Of a DNA stretch of 64,000 nucleotides, positions 1 to 9,902 are shown piece after piece; positions within the stretch are counted from its first letter, which is position 1, and every line of letters starts with the position of its first letter. The DNA is from Vreelandella subglaciescola (lineage in GTDB: Bacteria > Pseudomonadota > Gammaproteobacteria > Pseudomonadales > Halomonadaceae): the NCBI RefSeq assembly GCF_900142895.1, contig NZ_LT670847.1, forward strand, positions 1,302,001 through 1,366,000, in the 5' to 3' direction. The notes under the pieces are model-generated. The model was not told the DNA's origin. It made no database searches and saw only the letters and a list, made by a program, of their open reading frames with translations. Position numbers and translations under genes: made by a program.

Positions 1-496
1 TCGCGCCGCCAGCGTCCAGCGCGGCGCGCTGAGCCTCGGCGTCAACGCCCAGTGCCATGCCGCTGGTAATGCAAAAACCGCGTTGGACAAGCTCCCGCGC
101 AAACGCCCGAGCGTTGGCCGCGCCTTCCGCCGTGGGACGACGACTGCCCACCACGGCAAGCCCGGGCCGAGTCAGTGCGTGCAGGTCGCCCTGCGCCCAA
201 AGCACGGCCGGCGGGTCGGGGATCTCGCTCAGCAGCGCGGGGAAATCGGGGTGATCGCGGTGTAAAACCGTGTGTTCGGGGGCTGCCTGCTCCCAGGCAA
301 GGCTTGAGTCGATGGCGGGCGTGAGCGGGCTTCTGGCCGGATGCTCAAGCCACAAACGCAGCGCCGTGGCCGCCTGGCGGGGCAATAGCACCAGCCAGCC
401 TTCCGGCCATTCGGGCGCCTGCGCAACAATTCTGGCCAGCCGCTGGGGCCCAAGCCCCGGCAGCGCAAAGACTGCCAGCCACTCCCTGGCGTTCAT
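1..496 (-). CDS. dprA: DNA-processing protein DprA, N-terminal part (cut by window edge)
   Basis: DprA (Smf) loads RecA onto incoming single-stranded DNA during natural transformation. Reading the minus strand from the ATG at 496 gives MNAREWLAVFALPGLGPQRL, the usual helical N-terminus. It continues to a Rossmann-like core with VVGSRRPTAEG and ITSGMALGVDAEAQ, which are hallmark DprA motifs. About 165 codons are present; the rest and the stop lie beyond base 1. A purine-rich GGAGAG stretch lies just upstream of the ATG. The gene follows the LysM gene by 48 bases on the same strand, an arrangement common in gammaproteobacteria where lysM-dprA diverges from def-fmt. Confidence 0.9.
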   Translation of the reverse strand, partial: MNAREWLAVFALPGLGPQRLARIVAQAPEWPEGWLVLLPRQAATALRLWLEHPARSPLTPAIDSSLAWEQAAPEHTVLHRDHPDFPALLSEIPDPPAVLWAQGDLHALTRPGLAVVGSRRPTAEGAANARAFARELVQRGFCITSGMALGVDAEAQRAALDAGGA

Positions 497-544
497 GCCT
501 CTCTCCTTGCAGCCGTTATCGCCGCGTTATCACCGTCCCGGCGC

Positions 545-1660
545 TTAGCGCGGCGGGCGTACCGCATCACCGACGGCCAGCGTGTTGGTGGCCTCCATGA
601 CGATAGCGTAGCTGATTTTGTCGTAAGGCCGGAACACCACCAGCGTGCCGGCCGTCTCGTCGGGCAGTTTGACCAGTTCTTCGGTGCGCGGATCAACCAC
701 CCGCTCGCCCTGCTGATCGATACGCAGCACGTGGCCGGGCTGAAGGCCATCTTCGGTGCCCAGATCAATCGCGATCACCTGCAGGCGGCCGATAAAACGT
801 ACGCCGCCGGGCACGCCGACAATATGGCCGGCAACATCATGCTGCGGCACGCGTGGCCTCATATCCTGTGGCTGCAGGCGGGTTTCAAGCGGCAGCAGGA
901 TGTCGTTATTGCGCACCTCCTGAGCGGCTTTTTGTACGCTCAGTTTGACCACGTCGCCATCGCGGCTGATCAGCGCAGCCTCGCCGATGCCAATAAGCTC
1001 ACGGCCCAGCGGTTGGCCGGCGACGTCCTGGTAGCGCTCACCGGGGCGAAAAATGCCCAGCGGCGCGCCTGACGTCAACGCGGCAACATCCGCTGAATCC
1101 GCCACGCGGGCAAAAATCGGGTCGCCCGCCCCGCTGATAAGGCGCTTGTTATCCCCGGCAATAACATACGCCAGCTCGTTCAGCGGCTCGGCGTCAGCCA
1201 CAATGCGATGCTCGCGTAAAAACGCCTCAAGCACGCTCATCGGCAGCGGCGTAATCACCTCGCGGCGCGGCAGCGCACGCATCTCGGGCGAGATTTTTAC
1301 CACGTTGCGGCCACGCTCAAGGCTGATGCACGGTCGACCATCGCAGTCGCGCAGGGTGAGAACGTCACCGGGGTAAATAAGGTGCGGGTTATCGATCTGC
1401 GGATTTTTCCGCCACACGCTGGGCCAACGCCAGGGCGAGTGTAAAAAATGCCCTGAAATATCCCACAGGGTATCGCCGGCTTTGACCGTATAGCGTTGCG
1501 GTGCGTCATCGCGTATTCGTACGCCGTCTGCCCCCGCTGTCTGGCTGAAAACCGGGCTTGAAATCGAGCTTAAAAACGAGCATAGAAACAGTATGGCGAA
1601 CATGCCCGCCGCCATCCGCCCAACACCTCGCCTGCTACGCTGCCTGTCATGTACTGCCAT
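545..1660 (-). CDS. LysM-domain exported peptidoglycan-binding protein
   Basis: A 371-residue protein with an N-terminal signal segment (residues about 16-40, a hydrophobic run containing AILFLCSFLSS). A single LysM domain follows (about residues 55-105), with YTVKAGDTLWDIS and the distal NPHLIYPGDVLTL. The remaining 260 residues have no enzyme motif that I recognise. LysM domains bind N-acetylglucosamine in peptidoglycan, so this is probably a periplasmic or cell-wall-associated protein. I chose the ATG at 1660, which has an AGG 5 bases upstream; an in-frame ATG at 1615 (MAAGMFAILF) is also possible. It heads a transcription unit with dprA and diverges from def. Confidence 0.85.
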   Translation of the reverse strand: MAVHDRQRSRRGVGRMAAGMFAILFLCSFLSSISSPVFSQTAGADGVRIRDDAPQRYTVKAGDTLWDISGHFLHSPWRWPSVWRKNPQIDNPHLIYPGDVLTLRDCDGRPCISLERGRNVVKISPEMRALPRREVITPLPMSVLEAFLREHRIVADAEPLNELAYVIAGDNKRLISGAGDPIFARVADSADVAALTSGAPLGIFRPGERYQDVAGQPLGRELIGIGEAALISRDGDVVKLSVQKAAQEVRNNDILLPLETRLQPQDMRPRVPQHDVAGHIVGVPGGVRFIGRLQVIAIDLGTEDGLQPGHVLRIDQQGERVVDPRTEELVKLPDETAGTLVVFRPYDKISYAIVMEATNTLAVGDAVRPPR

Positions 1661-1748
1661 GTACCTGTTCGCCCTGTGATGAGTCGTACACGTTATCTCA
1701 ACCGCTGAAACGGCTTTTGGCACCTGATCGCGTCTCTGACGTCCGCTG

Positions 1749-1777
1749 TCGGCATGCCCAGACGAGCATGATATAAT
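1749..1777 (+). promoter_or_regulatory. Predicted sigma-70 promoter of the def operon
   Basis: A perfect -10 element TATAAT lies at 1772-1777 and is preceded by TGA, giving an extended -10. A -35-like TCGGCA (4 of 6 matches to TTGACA) lies at 1749-1754 with a 17-base spacer. The predicted start is about 80 bases before the def ATG. It lies in the only gap between the divergent lysM and def units. Confidence 0.65.
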
Positions 1778-1865
1778 GATCGGTAACCAAGCACACAAGC
1801 CGGCCCTTCCTTTTACACACGGCTTGGGTGCCTCACGGAATCAGCATAACGGTACAGATAACGCT

Positions 1866-2378
1866 ATGGCTAAACTACCTATATTAACCTTCCCTGACGA
1901 CCGGTTGCGAAAAACCGCCGCCCCGGTTGAAACGGTTGACGATGAGGTGCGCACGCTGGTCGATAACATGATTGAAACCATGTACGACGCCCGCGGCATC
2001 GGCCTTGCGGCCACCCAGGTGGATGTTCATCGCCGCGTGGTGGTGATGGACGTCAGCGAAACCGGCAACGAGCCGCTCGTGCTCATCAACCCGAGCTACG
2101 AAGCACTTGGCGATGACAAGGAGCCGCTCTCGGAAGGCTGCCTTTCCATTCCCGAATACTACGCCGAAGTGCCGCGTTACCTGCGCATCAAGCTCAGCGC
2201 GCTTGACCGCGAAGGCACGCCCTACGAGCTTGAGGCCGATGACCTGCTCGCGCACTGCATCCAGCACGAGCTCGACCACCTGGAGGGCGTGCTGTTTGTG
2301 GACTACCTCTCGCCGCTCAAGCGCGAGCGCGTGCGCAAGAAAATGCAAAAACACTACAAGCCGATGCAGGACGCCTAG
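1866..2378 (+). CDS. def: Peptide deformylase
   Basis: Removes the formyl group from the N-terminal methionine of nascent proteins; a metal-dependent cytosolic enzyme. All three family motifs are present in the 170-residue product: GIGLAATQV (residues 44-52), EGCLSIPE (90-97, metal ligand Cys92) and HELDH (134-138, metal ligands His134 and His138, catalytic Glu135). The ATG at 1866 gives the normal N-terminus [15 protein letters not shown]; an upstream in-frame ATG would add 30 atypical residues. It is followed after 115 bases by fmt, the enzyme that adds the same formyl group. An imperfect-loop hairpin (arms 2398-2405 and 2433-2440) sits in that gap and may weakly separate the two genes. Confidence 0.97.
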   Translation: MAKLPILTFPDDRLRKTAAPVETVDDEVRTLVDNMIETMYDARGIGLAATQVDVHRRVVVMDVSETGNEPLVLINPSYEALGDDKEPLSEGCLSIPEYYAEVPRYLRIKLSALDREGTPYELEADDLLAHCIQHELDHLEGVLFVDYLSPLKRERVRKKMQKHYKPMQDA

Positions 2379-2493
2379 CGCGCCGCTGACCGCTTTCAAG
2401 GCCGGATTATCCCGCAGCAGCGCCCGGGTTTTCCGGCCTTTCGCCGTTGGGCTATCCTAGTCACCACCTTTTCGTTTCAGGGTTGCGTTGTTC

Positions 2494-3498
2494 ATGTCAC
2501 CACTGCGCGTTGTTTTCGCCGGCACGCCGGATTTTGCCGCGGCAAGCCTCAAGGCTCTATTACACAGCCATCACGAGGTGGTCGCTGTGTATACCCAGCC
2601 CGATCGCCCCGCCGGCCGCGGCCGCAAGTTGACGCCGGGCCCGGTCAAAACGCTGGCGCTTGAGCATTCGCTTGACGTCTTTCAGCCCGCCACGCTAAAA
2701 GACGCCGACGCCCAGGCGGCGCTGGCCGCGCTCAACGCCGATGTGCTGGTGGTGGTGGCCTACGGCCTGCTGCTGCCCCAGGCAGTGCTGGATATTCCAC
2801 GGCTGGGATGCGTCAACGTGCACGCCTCGTTGCTGCCGCGCTGGCGCGGTGCCGCGCCGCTGCAACGCGCGATTGAAGCCCGGGACACCGAATCCGGCGT
2901 CGCCATCATGCAGATGGATGCCGGGCTTGATACCGGCGGCGTGCTCAGCGAGGCGCGCGCGCCGATCACCGCGACCACCACCGGCGGCGAACTGCACGAC
3001 ACGCTGGCAGCGCTGGGCGCCGACACGCTCACCGGCACGCTTGACGCGATAGCCGAAGGCCGCGCCCACACCACGCCGCAGCCCGCCAACGGCGCGACCT
3101 ACGCCGCCAAGCTTTCCAAGGCCGAGGCCGAGCTGGATTTCACCCGTCCCGCCGCCGAGCTTGCCGCCAGGGTGCGCGCCTTCAACCCCTGGCCGGTGGC
3201 CTGGTGTACGCTGGGCGAAGAACGCCTGCGGCTGTTTATGGCCAGCGCCGAAGCAGTGAGAGCCAGCGCCGAGGAAGGCCAGCAAGAAGCCGCCCAGCTG
3301 CCCGGCACTTTACTCGCGCCGGATAACGACGGCTTGCGCATCGCCTGCGGCGAAGACGGCAATGAGGTACTACACGTGACTCACGCGCAGCTGCCCGGCG
3401 GCAAAGCCCTGCCCGTACGCGAACTGTTGAATGCCCGTCAGCCACGCCTGGCCGCCGGTAACCGCCTGGGCCGCCCCAGCGAAGGAACCCCACAATGA
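2494..3498 (+). CDS. fmt: Methionyl-tRNA formyltransferase
   Basis: Transfers a formyl group from 10-formyltetrahydrofolate to initiator Met-tRNA. The 334-residue protein has the formyltransferase fold at the N-terminus ([14 protein letters not shown]). The signature [11 protein letters not shown] begins at residue 112. The expected catalytic triad is Asn108, His110 and Asp146 (in MDAGLDTGG). A C-terminal tRNA-binding domain begins around residue 205. I chose the ATG at 2494 over a TTG two codons earlier. Its last four bases overlap the rsmB start (ATGA), so the two are probably translationally coupled. Confidence 0.97.
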   Translation: MSPLRVVFAGTPDFAAASLKALLHSHHEVVAVYTQPDRPAGRGRKLTPGPVKTLALEHSLDVFQPATLKDADAQAALAALNADVLVVVAYGLLLPQAVLDIPRLGCVNVHASLLPRWRGAAPLQRAIEARDTESGVAIMQMDAGLDTGGVLSEARAPITATTTGGELHDTLAALGADTLTGTLDAIAEGRAHTTPQPANGATYAAKLSKAEAELDFTRPAAELAARVRAFNPWPVAWCTLGEERLRLFMASAEAVRASAEEGQQEAAQLPGTLLAPDNDGLRIACGEDGNEVLHVTHAQLPGGKALPVRELLNARQPRLAAGNRLGRPSEGTPQ

Positions 3499-4844
3499 CC
3501 TCGCCCCGCGATACGAAACCCGGCTCGACCGGCCTTGACGTCCGCGCTGCTGCCGCCCGCGCCCTGACGCCAGTGCTCAAGGATCAGGGCTCGCTTGCCG
3601 GCCTTGATGAACACAGCGTCATCCCCCGCGACCGCGGCTTGCTCAAGGAGCTGTGCTTTGGCACCTGCCGTCGCCTGCCGCGTCTTGAAGCGCTGGCCGG
3701 CGTGCTGCTGCGCCAGCCGTTCAAAAAGCGCGACCAGGACGTACAGGCCTTGCTGCTGCTGGGGATTTATCAGCTGCTGTACATGCGCATTCCCGCCCAC
3801 GCGGCGGTGGGTGAAACCGCCGGTGCCGCACGGCTGTTGGACAAGGCCTGGGCCACGCGGGTGCTTAACGGCTGCCTGCGCCGCCTACAGCGCGAATCCG
3901 CTGCGCTACAGACGCAGGTTGACCGCGACCCCAGCGTCGCGCTGGCCCACCCCGCCTGGCTGTTGAACGCGCTGAAAAAGGCCTGGCCCGACCAGTGGCG
4001 GGAGCTGGCGGAAGCCAATAACCAGCCCGGCCCCATGACGCTGCGCGTTAATGCCCGCCACGGCCATCGCGAAGCCTACCTTGCCGCTTTGACCGAGTGC
4101 GGTCTGGAAGGCCGGCCATGCCCGCACGCCCCGGATGCCATTACGCTGGAAACCCCCTGCGACGTCACTACCCTGCCCGGCTTCAAGGAAGGCCACGTCA
4201 GCGTGCAGGACGAAGCCGCCCAGCTCAGCGCCGTGCTGCTGGGCCCGGTGCTCGCGCCGCGCCCCGGCGCCCGCGTGCTGGATGCCTGCAGCGCTCCCGG
4301 CGGCAAGACCGCGCACCTGCTCGAGCAGTTCGACATCGCCATGACCGCGCTGGACAGCGACAGCGGACGGCTGGGGCGGGTCGAAGGCACGCTTGAGCGC
4401 CTCGGCCTGCATGCTGAGCTGCACCACGCCGACGCCAGCCAGCGCGGCGACTGGAGCCAGGGCGAGTTCGACGCCATTCTGCTCGACGCGCCCTGCTCGG
4501 GAAGCGGCGTTATTCGCCGCCACCCGGATATCAAGCGCCTGCGCCGCCCCTCGGACATCACCAAGCTGGCCGCGCTGCAGGGGCGCATCCTGGACAACCT
4601 CTGGCCGCTGCTGGTCGAAGGCGGCACCCTGCTCTACGCCACCTGCTCGGTACTGCCGGAAGAAAACGCCGAGCAGGTCAGTGCCTTTCTCGCACGCACC
4701 CCGAACGCTCGCGTCACCACGCCCGACGACGTCGCCTGGGGGCAGGTCAGCGGCGACGGCCGGCAACTGTTCCCGCAGCTTGAAAGCCACGACGGCTTTT
4801 TCTATGCGCGGCTAGAGAAGCGCTCGACGACGGACGCCCACTAA
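3495..4844 (+). CDS. rsmB: 16S rRNA (cytosine-967-C5)-methyltransferase RsmB
   Basis: Methylates C967 of 16S rRNA using S-adenosylmethionine. The 449-residue protein has an N-terminal NusB-like RNA-binding domain (about 1-140). A Rossmann methyltransferase domain follows with the SAM-binding CSAPGGKT near residue 264. The two cysteines of RNA m5C methyltransferases are present: PCSGSG near 333 (release) and TCSVLPEEN near 383 (nucleophile). Start and length match the RsmB/Sun family. It sits in the conserved def-fmt-rsmB-trkA order. Confidence 0.96.
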   Translation: MTSPRDTKPGSTGLDVRAAAARALTPVLKDQGSLAGLDEHSVIPRDRGLLKELCFGTCRRLPRLEALAGVLLRQPFKKRDQDVQALLLLGIYQLLYMRIPAHAAVGETAGAARLLDKAWATRVLNGCLRRLQRESAALQTQVDRDPSVALAHPAWLLNALKKAWPDQWRELAEANNQPGPMTLRVNARHGHREAYLAALTECGLEGRPCPHAPDAITLETPCDVTTLPGFKEGHVSVQDEAAQLSAVLLGPVLAPRPGARVLDACSAPGGKTAHLLEQFDIAMTALDSDSGRLGRVEGTLERLGLHAELHHADASQRGDWSQGEFDAILLDAPCSGSGVIRRHPDIKRLRRPSDITKLAALQGRILDNLWPLLVEGGTLLYATCSVLPEENAEQVSAFLARTPNARVTTPDDVAWGQVSGDGRQLFPQLESHDGFFYARLEKRSTTDAH

Positions 4845-4848
4845 CGCG

Positions 4849-6222
4849 ATGAAAATCATTATTCTCGGCGCCGGCCAGGTCGGCGGCACGCTGGCGGAAC
4901 ATCTGGCGCGCGAAGAAAACGACATCACCGTGGTGGATACCGACGGCGATCGGCTGCGCGAGCTGCATACCAAGCTGGATATCCGCACTATTACCGGCCC
5001 CGGCTCGTACCCGATCACGCTGCGCGAAGCCGGCTGCGAAGACGCCGACATGCTGATCGCGGTGACCAACACCGACGAAATCAACATGATTGCCTGTCAG
5101 GTGGCGCACACGCTGTTTCGCACGCCGACCAAAATTGCCCGGGTGCGTACCACCGCCTACCTGACGCGCAAGGGGCTTTTCGCTCACGAGGCGATTCCCA
5201 TCGACGTGCTGATCAGCCCCGAGCAGGTGGTCACCGACCACGTACGCCGCCTGATCGAACACCCCGGCGCGCTGCAGGTGCTCGAGTTTGCCGGCGGGCT
5301 GGTACAGCTGGTGGCGGTCAAGGCCTTCTACGGCGGCCCGCTGGTGGGCCAGGATCTGGCGTTCCTGCGCCGCCACATGCCCAACGTGGATACCCGCGTG
5401 GCGGCCATTTACCGCCGCAACCGGCCGATCATCCCGCGTGGCGACACCGTGATCGAAGCCGACGACGAAGTGTTCTTCCTCGCCGCCCGGCGCGATATCC
5501 GTGCGGTCATGAGCGAGCTGCGGCGTATCGAGCGCACCTTTCGCCGTATCGTCATTGCCGGCGGCGGCCACATCGGCGAGCGTCTGGCCGAACATCTGGA
5601 ACACAGCCATCAGGTCAAGATCATCGAGCACAGCCTGAAACGCTGTACCCAGCTGTCCGAACGCCTTGACCGCACCGTGGTGCTGCACGGCAGCGCGACC
5701 AGCAAGCGCCTGCTGGAAGAAGAAAACATCGAAGACTGCGATATTTTCTGCGCGCTGACCAACGACGACGAGGTCAACATCATGTCGTCGCTGCTCGCCA
5801 AGCGTCTCGGGGCCAAAAAGGTGCTGACCCTGATCAACAACGCCGCCTACGTCGACCTGGTGCAGGGCGGCGAAATCGACATCGCCATCTCGCCCCAGCA
5901 GGCCACCATCGGCAGCCTGCTTACCCACGTGCGCCGCGGTGATATCGTCAACGTGCACTCGCTGCGCCGCGGCGCGGCCGAGGCCATCGAGGCCATCGCC
6001 CACGGCGACAAGCAGTCGTCCAAGGTGGTCGGGCGCAGCATTAGTGACATCGACCTGCCTCAGGGCACCACCATTGGCGCCATTGTGCGCGGCAAGAAAG
6101 TGATGATCGCGCGGAGCGACGTAATGGTAGAGTCAGGCGACCACGTGATTCTGTTCGTCATCGACAAGCGGCGCATCCGCGACGTCGAGCGCCTGTTTCA
6201 GGTCGGGCTGAGCTTTTTCTGA
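4849..6222 (+). CDS. trkA: Trk potassium uptake regulatory subunit TrkA
   Basis: Cytosolic NAD(H)-binding gating subunit of the Trk K+ uptake system. The 457 residues contain two tandem RCK (TrkA-N plus TrkA-C) units. The first Rossmann motif [14 protein letters not shown] starts at residue 7 and the second, [14 protein letters not shown], near residue 237; each is followed by a TrkA-C domain. It starts 4 bases after rsmB and is followed 57 bases later by trkH, the membrane channel it controls. K+ uptake by Trk is a first-line response to high osmolarity, consistent with a salt-adapted host. Confidence 0.97.
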   Translation: MKIIILGAGQVGGTLAEHLAREENDITVVDTDGDRLRELHTKLDIRTITGPGSYPITLREAGCEDADMLIAVTNTDEINMIACQVAHTLFRTPTKIARVRTTAYLTRKGLFAHEAIPIDVLISPEQVVTDHVRRLIEHPGALQVLEFAGGLVQLVAVKAFYGGPLVGQDLAFLRRHMPNVDTRVAAIYRRNRPIIPRGDTVIEADDEVFFLAARRDIRAVMSELRRIERTFRRIVIAGGGHIGERLAEHLEHSHQVKIIEHSLKRCTQLSERLDRTVVLHGSATSKRLLEEENIEDCDIFCALTNDDEVNIMSSLLAKRLGAKKVLTLINNAAYVDLVQGGEIDIAISPQQATIGSLLTHVRRGDIVNVHSLRRGAAEAIEAIAHGDKQSSKVVGRSISDIDLPQGTTIGAIVRGKKVMIARSDVMVESGDHVILFVIDKRRIRDVERLFQVGLSFF

Positions 6223-6279
6223 TATGCCGCACCTCCTGCGCCCACCCTGCGTGACCAACCACAAGGAGCCACGCCGACC

Positions 6280-7728
6280 ATGAGCCTGCGGGTGATTCTG
6301 CGTATACTGGGGCTTTTGCTGATGCTGTTCAGCCTCACCATGCTGCCGCCAATGCTGGTGTCGCTATGGTTTCGCGACGGCGCATGGAACGCGTTTGCCA
6401 TCGGTATCGCCATTACGGCGATCACCGGCCTGATGCTTTACCTGCCCAACCGCCGCGAGCACAAGGAGCTGCGCATCCGCGACGGCTTTCTCATCGCGGC
6501 GATGTTCTGGACGGTGCTGGCGCTGTTCGGCTCGCTGCCGCTGATGCTTTTCGGCGAAGCGGCGCTGTCGCTGACCGATGCCGTGTTCGAGTCGTTCTCC
6601 GGGCTTACCACCACCGGTGCCACGGTCATCACCGGAATCGACTTTCTGCCCGAGTCCATCCGCTACTATCGCCAGCAGCTACAGTGGCTTGGCGGCATGG
6701 GGATCGTGGTGCTGGCCGTAGCCATTCTGCCCACGCTGGGCGTCGGCGGCATGGCGCTGTATCGCACCGAAATCCCCGGCCCGCTGAAAGATTCCAAGCT
6801 CACCCCGCGCATCACCGAAACCGCCAAGGCGCTCTGGTACATTTACGTCACGCTGACCATCGCCTGCACGCTCGCCTACATGGCCGCGGGCATGGACTGG
6901 TTTGATGCCATCGGGCACAGTTTTTCCACCGTGGCCATCGGCGGGTTTTCCACCCACGACGCCAGCATCGGCTTTTTTGACAGCGCCGCCATCGAGTTGA
7001 TCTGTGCCGGGTTCATGCTGATTTCAGCGTTCAGCTTCAGCCTGCACTTTATTGCCTGGCGCGAAAAACGCCTGCTGCACTACTTTCAGGACCCCGAAGC
7101 GCGGTTTCTGATGCTCTTCCTGCTCGGGCTGGTCAGCATCACGACGATTACCCTGTGGCTGACGAATACCTACGACACCAGCCTGGGGCTGCGCCACGCG
7201 TTGTTCGAGGTGGTATCCGTTGCCACCACGTCGGGGTTTTCCGTGGCGGACTTTTCCACCTGGCCGGGCGCCCTGCCGTTTCTGCTGTTTGTCGCGGCCT
7301 TTGTCGGCGGCTGTTCCGGCTCCACCGCCGGCGGGATGAAGGTCATCCGCATTATCCTGATCCTGAAGCAGGGCATGCGCGAGGTCATGCGGCTGATCCA
7401 CCCCAACGCGGTGATCGCGGTCAAAGTGGGCAAGGTCAGCGTGCCCGACAGCATCGCCCAGGCGGTGTGGGGCTTTTTCTCGGTCTACGTGATGCTGTTT
7501 TTCCTGATGATGGTCGGCGTCATGGCCACCGGCGTCGATCAGATCACCGCCTGGTCGGCCGTGGGCTCAGCGCTCAACAACCTGGGGCCGGCGCTGGGCG
7601 AAGCCAGCACCCACTACGGCAACATGCCCGCCTTTGCCAAATGGGTGCTGGTGGTTGCCATGCTGCTCGGACGCCTGGAAATCTTTACCGTACTGGTGCT
7701 GTTTACTCCCGCTTTCTGGCGCCGCTAG
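6280..7728 (+). CDS. trkH: Trk potassium uptake channel subunit TrkH
   Basis: Membrane-spanning K+ channel/transporter subunit that pairs with TrkA. The 482 residues show the four-fold M1-P-M2 repeat of the family. The four selectivity-loop glycines are visible in FSGLTTTGAT, VAIGGFSTHD, VATTSGFSV and LNNLGPALGE. The GGCSGSTAGGMKVIR segment before the last repeat is typical. An AAGGAG lies upstream of the ATG at slightly long spacing. Its TAG stop lies inside a perfect 18-base palindrome (see the next entry). Confidence 0.96.
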   Translation: MSLRVILRILGLLLMLFSLTMLPPMLVSLWFRDGAWNAFAIGIAITAITGLMLYLPNRREHKELRIRDGFLIAAMFWTVLALFGSLPLMLFGEAALSLTDAVFESFSGLTTTGATVITGIDFLPESIRYYRQQLQWLGGMGIVVLAVAILPTLGVGGMALYRTEIPGPLKDSKLTPRITETAKALWYIYVTLTIACTLAYMAAGMDWFDAIGHSFSTVAIGGFSTHDASIGFFDSAAIELICAGFMLISAFSFSLHFIAWREKRLLHYFQDPEARFLMLFLLGLVSITTITLWLTNTYDTSLGLRHALFEVVSVATTSGFSVADFSTWPGALPFLLFVAAFVGGCSGSTAGGMKVIRIILILKQGMREVMRLIHPNAVIAVKVGKVSVPDSIAQAVWGFFSVYVMLFFLMMVGVMATGVDQITAWSAVGSALNNLGPALGEASTHYGNMPAFAKWVLVVAMLLGRLEIFTVLVLFTPAFWRR

Positions 7729-7735
7729 CGGCGCC
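7718..7735 (+). terminator. Perfect 18-base palindrome across the trkH stop codon, possible terminator
   Basis: GGCGCCGCTAGCGGCGCC is identical to its own reverse complement and includes the TAG stop at 7726-7728. It is followed by TTTCATTT. In RNA it would form a strong GC stem with a short, interrupted U-tract, so a weak intrinsic terminator is plausible. With essentially no loop, it could also be a protein-binding site. Confidence 0.4.
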
Positions 7736-7764
7736 TTTCATTTGCCGACGATCGAGACTCCTGC

Positions 7765-9009
7765 ATGAGCGAAGATGAAGTGCTGTCACCCGCGCCCAAT
7801 GCGCTACCTGCGACCAGCGGGCCGTTAAAAACCGTCACCGTAGGCGCCACGCAATACACCCTGCTGGGCACCGCCCACGTGTCCCGGGAAAGCGCCGACG
7901 ATGTCGACGCGCTGCTGGCCACCGGTGAGTTCGACGCCGTGGCCATCGAGCTGTGCGCCGCGCGCCACCACAGCATGACCCAGCCCGACGCCATGGGCGA
8001 ACAGGACCTGTTTCAGGTATTCAAGCAAGGGAAAGCCGGCATGGTCGCGGCCAGCCTGGCGCTGGGGGCCTTTCAGCAGCGCATCGCCGAGCAGTCGGGC
8101 ATTCAGCCGGGCGCAGAAATGCGCGCCGCGGTAGAGCAGTCGGAGCGGCTCAAGCTGCCCTTGTTGCTCATCGACCGCGACGTCGGCACCACCCTCAAAC
8201 GGGTCTATCACAGCGTGCCCTGGTGGCAGCGTTTCGGGCTGCTGTCGGGGCTTCTGGGCAGCGTGCTCTCGCGGCAGAAAATTTCCTCCGAGGACATCGA
8301 AAAGCTCAAGGAAGGCGACGTGCTGGAAGCCACCTTCAGCGAGTTTGCCGCCGAATCCGAAGCCCTGTATACGCCGCTGATCCGCGAACGCGACCGCTAC
8401 ATGGCGCTGCGTCTGGCCGAAACCGCGCCGCCCGGGCGCTATCGCCACGTGCTGGTGGTGATCGGTGCCGGGCATCTGCAGGGCACCGGCGAGCACCTTG
8501 ATGCACCGCTGCCGCAGGCGCCTGCCGAAGAGCGGGAAACCCTTGAGGCCACGCCGGCGCCGTCGAAAATCTGGAAGGCACTGCCCTGGGTGGTATCCGC
8601 GCTGGTGTTGATCGGGTTTGCCATCGGCTTTTCGCGCAATACCGATCTGGGCTGGCAGCTGGTCAGCGAGTGGTTTTTGATCAACGGCGTGCTTTCCGCC
8701 GGCGCTACCATTATCGCCCTGGCACACCCGGTAACGGTGCTGGCGACGTTTGTCGCCGCCCCGCTGACTTCCTTGAACCCGACCATCGGTGCGGGCTTTG
8801 TCGCTGCCGGCGTCGAGCTTTACATGCGCCGGCCCAAGGTGCGCGACTTCGCCACGCTGCGCCACGACGTCACCCAGCTGAAAGGCTGGTGGAAAAACCG
8901 CGTTTCGCGCACGCTGCTGGTGTTTTTATTCGCTACCCTCGGCTCGGCCGCCGGCACCTGGATCGCCGGCTTTCGCATCGCCGGCGCGCTGTTTGGCGGG
9001 GAGGCGTGA
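7765..9009 (+). CDS. TraB/PrgY-family membrane protein
   Basis: A 414-residue protein of the TraB family. The N-terminal domain has the family's TQYTLLGTAHVSRES and EFDAVAIELCAARH segments and the later VIGAGHLQGTG. The C-terminal third holds several hydrophobic helices (from about residue 275). TraB/PrgY proteins in enterococci quench peptide pheromones and the fold is related to the TIKI/erythromycin-esterase-like hydrolases; the substrate in proteobacteria is unknown. It lies 36 bases after trkH and its stop overlaps the GTG start of the next gene, so these may form the tail of the trk unit. Confidence 0.85.
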   Translation: MSEDEVLSPAPNALPATSGPLKTVTVGATQYTLLGTAHVSRESADDVDALLATGEFDAVAIELCAARHHSMTQPDAMGEQDLFQVFKQGKAGMVAASLALGAFQQRIAEQSGIQPGAEMRAAVEQSERLKLPLLLIDRDVGTTLKRVYHSVPWWQRFGLLSGLLGSVLSRQKISSEDIEKLKEGDVLEATFSEFAAESEALYTPLIRERDRYMALRLAETAPPGRYRHVLVVIGAGHLQGTGEHLDAPLPQAPAEERETLEATPAPSKIWKALPWVVSALVLIGFAIGFSRNTDLGWQLVSEWFLINGVLSAGATIIALAHPVTVLATFVAAPLTSLNPTIGAGFVAAGVELYMRRPKVRDFATLRHDVTQLKGWWKNRVSRTLLVFLFATLGSAAGTWIAGFRIAGALFGGEA

Positions 9010-9896
9010 ACCACGCGCGTGCCTCCTGGCAGGCTGATGCCCTGCTGCTGCTCGTCACGCTGATTGCCGCCGCCGGCTGGATTTTCTCCAAGGAAACCCT
9101 GGCCGGCATGCCGCCCATCGGCTTTATCGGCACGCGATTTCTGCTCGCCGGCGTCCTGCTCGCAGGCTTTGCCTGGCCGGGGCTGCGCCGACTATCTGCG
9201 GCGGCACTGCGGCGCGGGCTGCTGGTCGGCCTGCTGTTCAGCGCCGCCATTGCCTTTTGGGTGCTGGGGTTGGCGCATTCGCACCACCTGGGCGAAAGCG
9301 CTTTTATCAACAGCCTGGGCATTCTGATGGTGCCGGTCGTGGCGCGCCTGCTGTTCGGCGAGCAACCGCCGCGCACCACCTGGGTCGCCATGCCGGTGGC
9401 GCTACTGGGCTTTGCCCTGCTGTCGTTAAATACCGGCTTTCGGCTCGAAGCGGGGCAGCTGTTCATGCTCTGCTCGGCGGCGTGCTTTGCGCTGCTGATC
9501 AACGTCAACATCCGCGTGGTGCGCCACCTGCCGGCGCTGCCGCTCACCGCCTTGCAGCTGCTGGTGGTTGGCCTTGTGCTCACGCCGGCCTCGTTTGCTT
9601 TTGAGCACGGCGCCTATGCCCTCACCCCGGCGATTTGGGGCTGGTTTCTGTCCAGCGCCATTCTCGCCAGCGCGCTGCGGTTTTTCCTGCAGATCAAGGG
9701 CCAAAGCCTGACCACGCCCAGCCACGCCTCGGTGATCCTGATGCTCGAAGCGGTCTGGACGGCGCTGTTCGCCGCCCTCTGGTATGGCGAAACCATGACC
9801 GCTCTGCAGCTGGGCGGCTGCGGGCTGATCTTTCTCGCCCTGCTGATCAACCGCTGGCAGTGGATTGCCACCGCCCTGCGCCGCAGGCGGCCATAG
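9006..9896 (+). CDS. EamA/DMT-family transporter
   Basis: A 296-residue integral membrane protein with about ten hydrophobic helices in two EamA repeats, as in the drug/metabolite transporter superfamily. Typical EamA features include FIGTRFLLAG near the first repeat and SVILMLEAVWTALFAALWYGE in the second. I chose the GTG at 9006 because it overlaps the TraB stop (GTGA) and has a clear GGGGAGG 3-9 bases upstream. The substrate cannot be told from sequence; amino acids or other small metabolites are usual for this family. It converges on the BASS transporter with 6 bases between stops. Confidence 0.88.
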   Translation: MNHARASWQADALLLLVTLIAAAGWIFSKETLAGMPPIGFIGTRFLLAGVLLAGFAWPGLRRLSAAALRRGLLVGLLFSAAIAFWVLGLAHSHHLGESAFINSLGILMVPVVARLLFGEQPPRTTWVAMPVALLGFALLSLNTGFRLEAGQLFMLCSAACFALLINVNIRVVRHLPALPLTALQLLVVGLVLTPASFAFEHGAYALTPAIWGWFLSSAILASALRFFLQIKGQSLTTPSHASVILMLEAVWTALFAALWYGETMTALQLGGCGLIFLALLINRWQWIATALRRRRP

Positions 9897-9902
9897 CCCG
9901 TT

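Noticed and set aside
4747-6003. 418-codon minus-strand ORF opposite rsmB/trkA
   Set aside because: Spans the junction of two real plus-strand genes; Gln/His-rich reverse-frame product.
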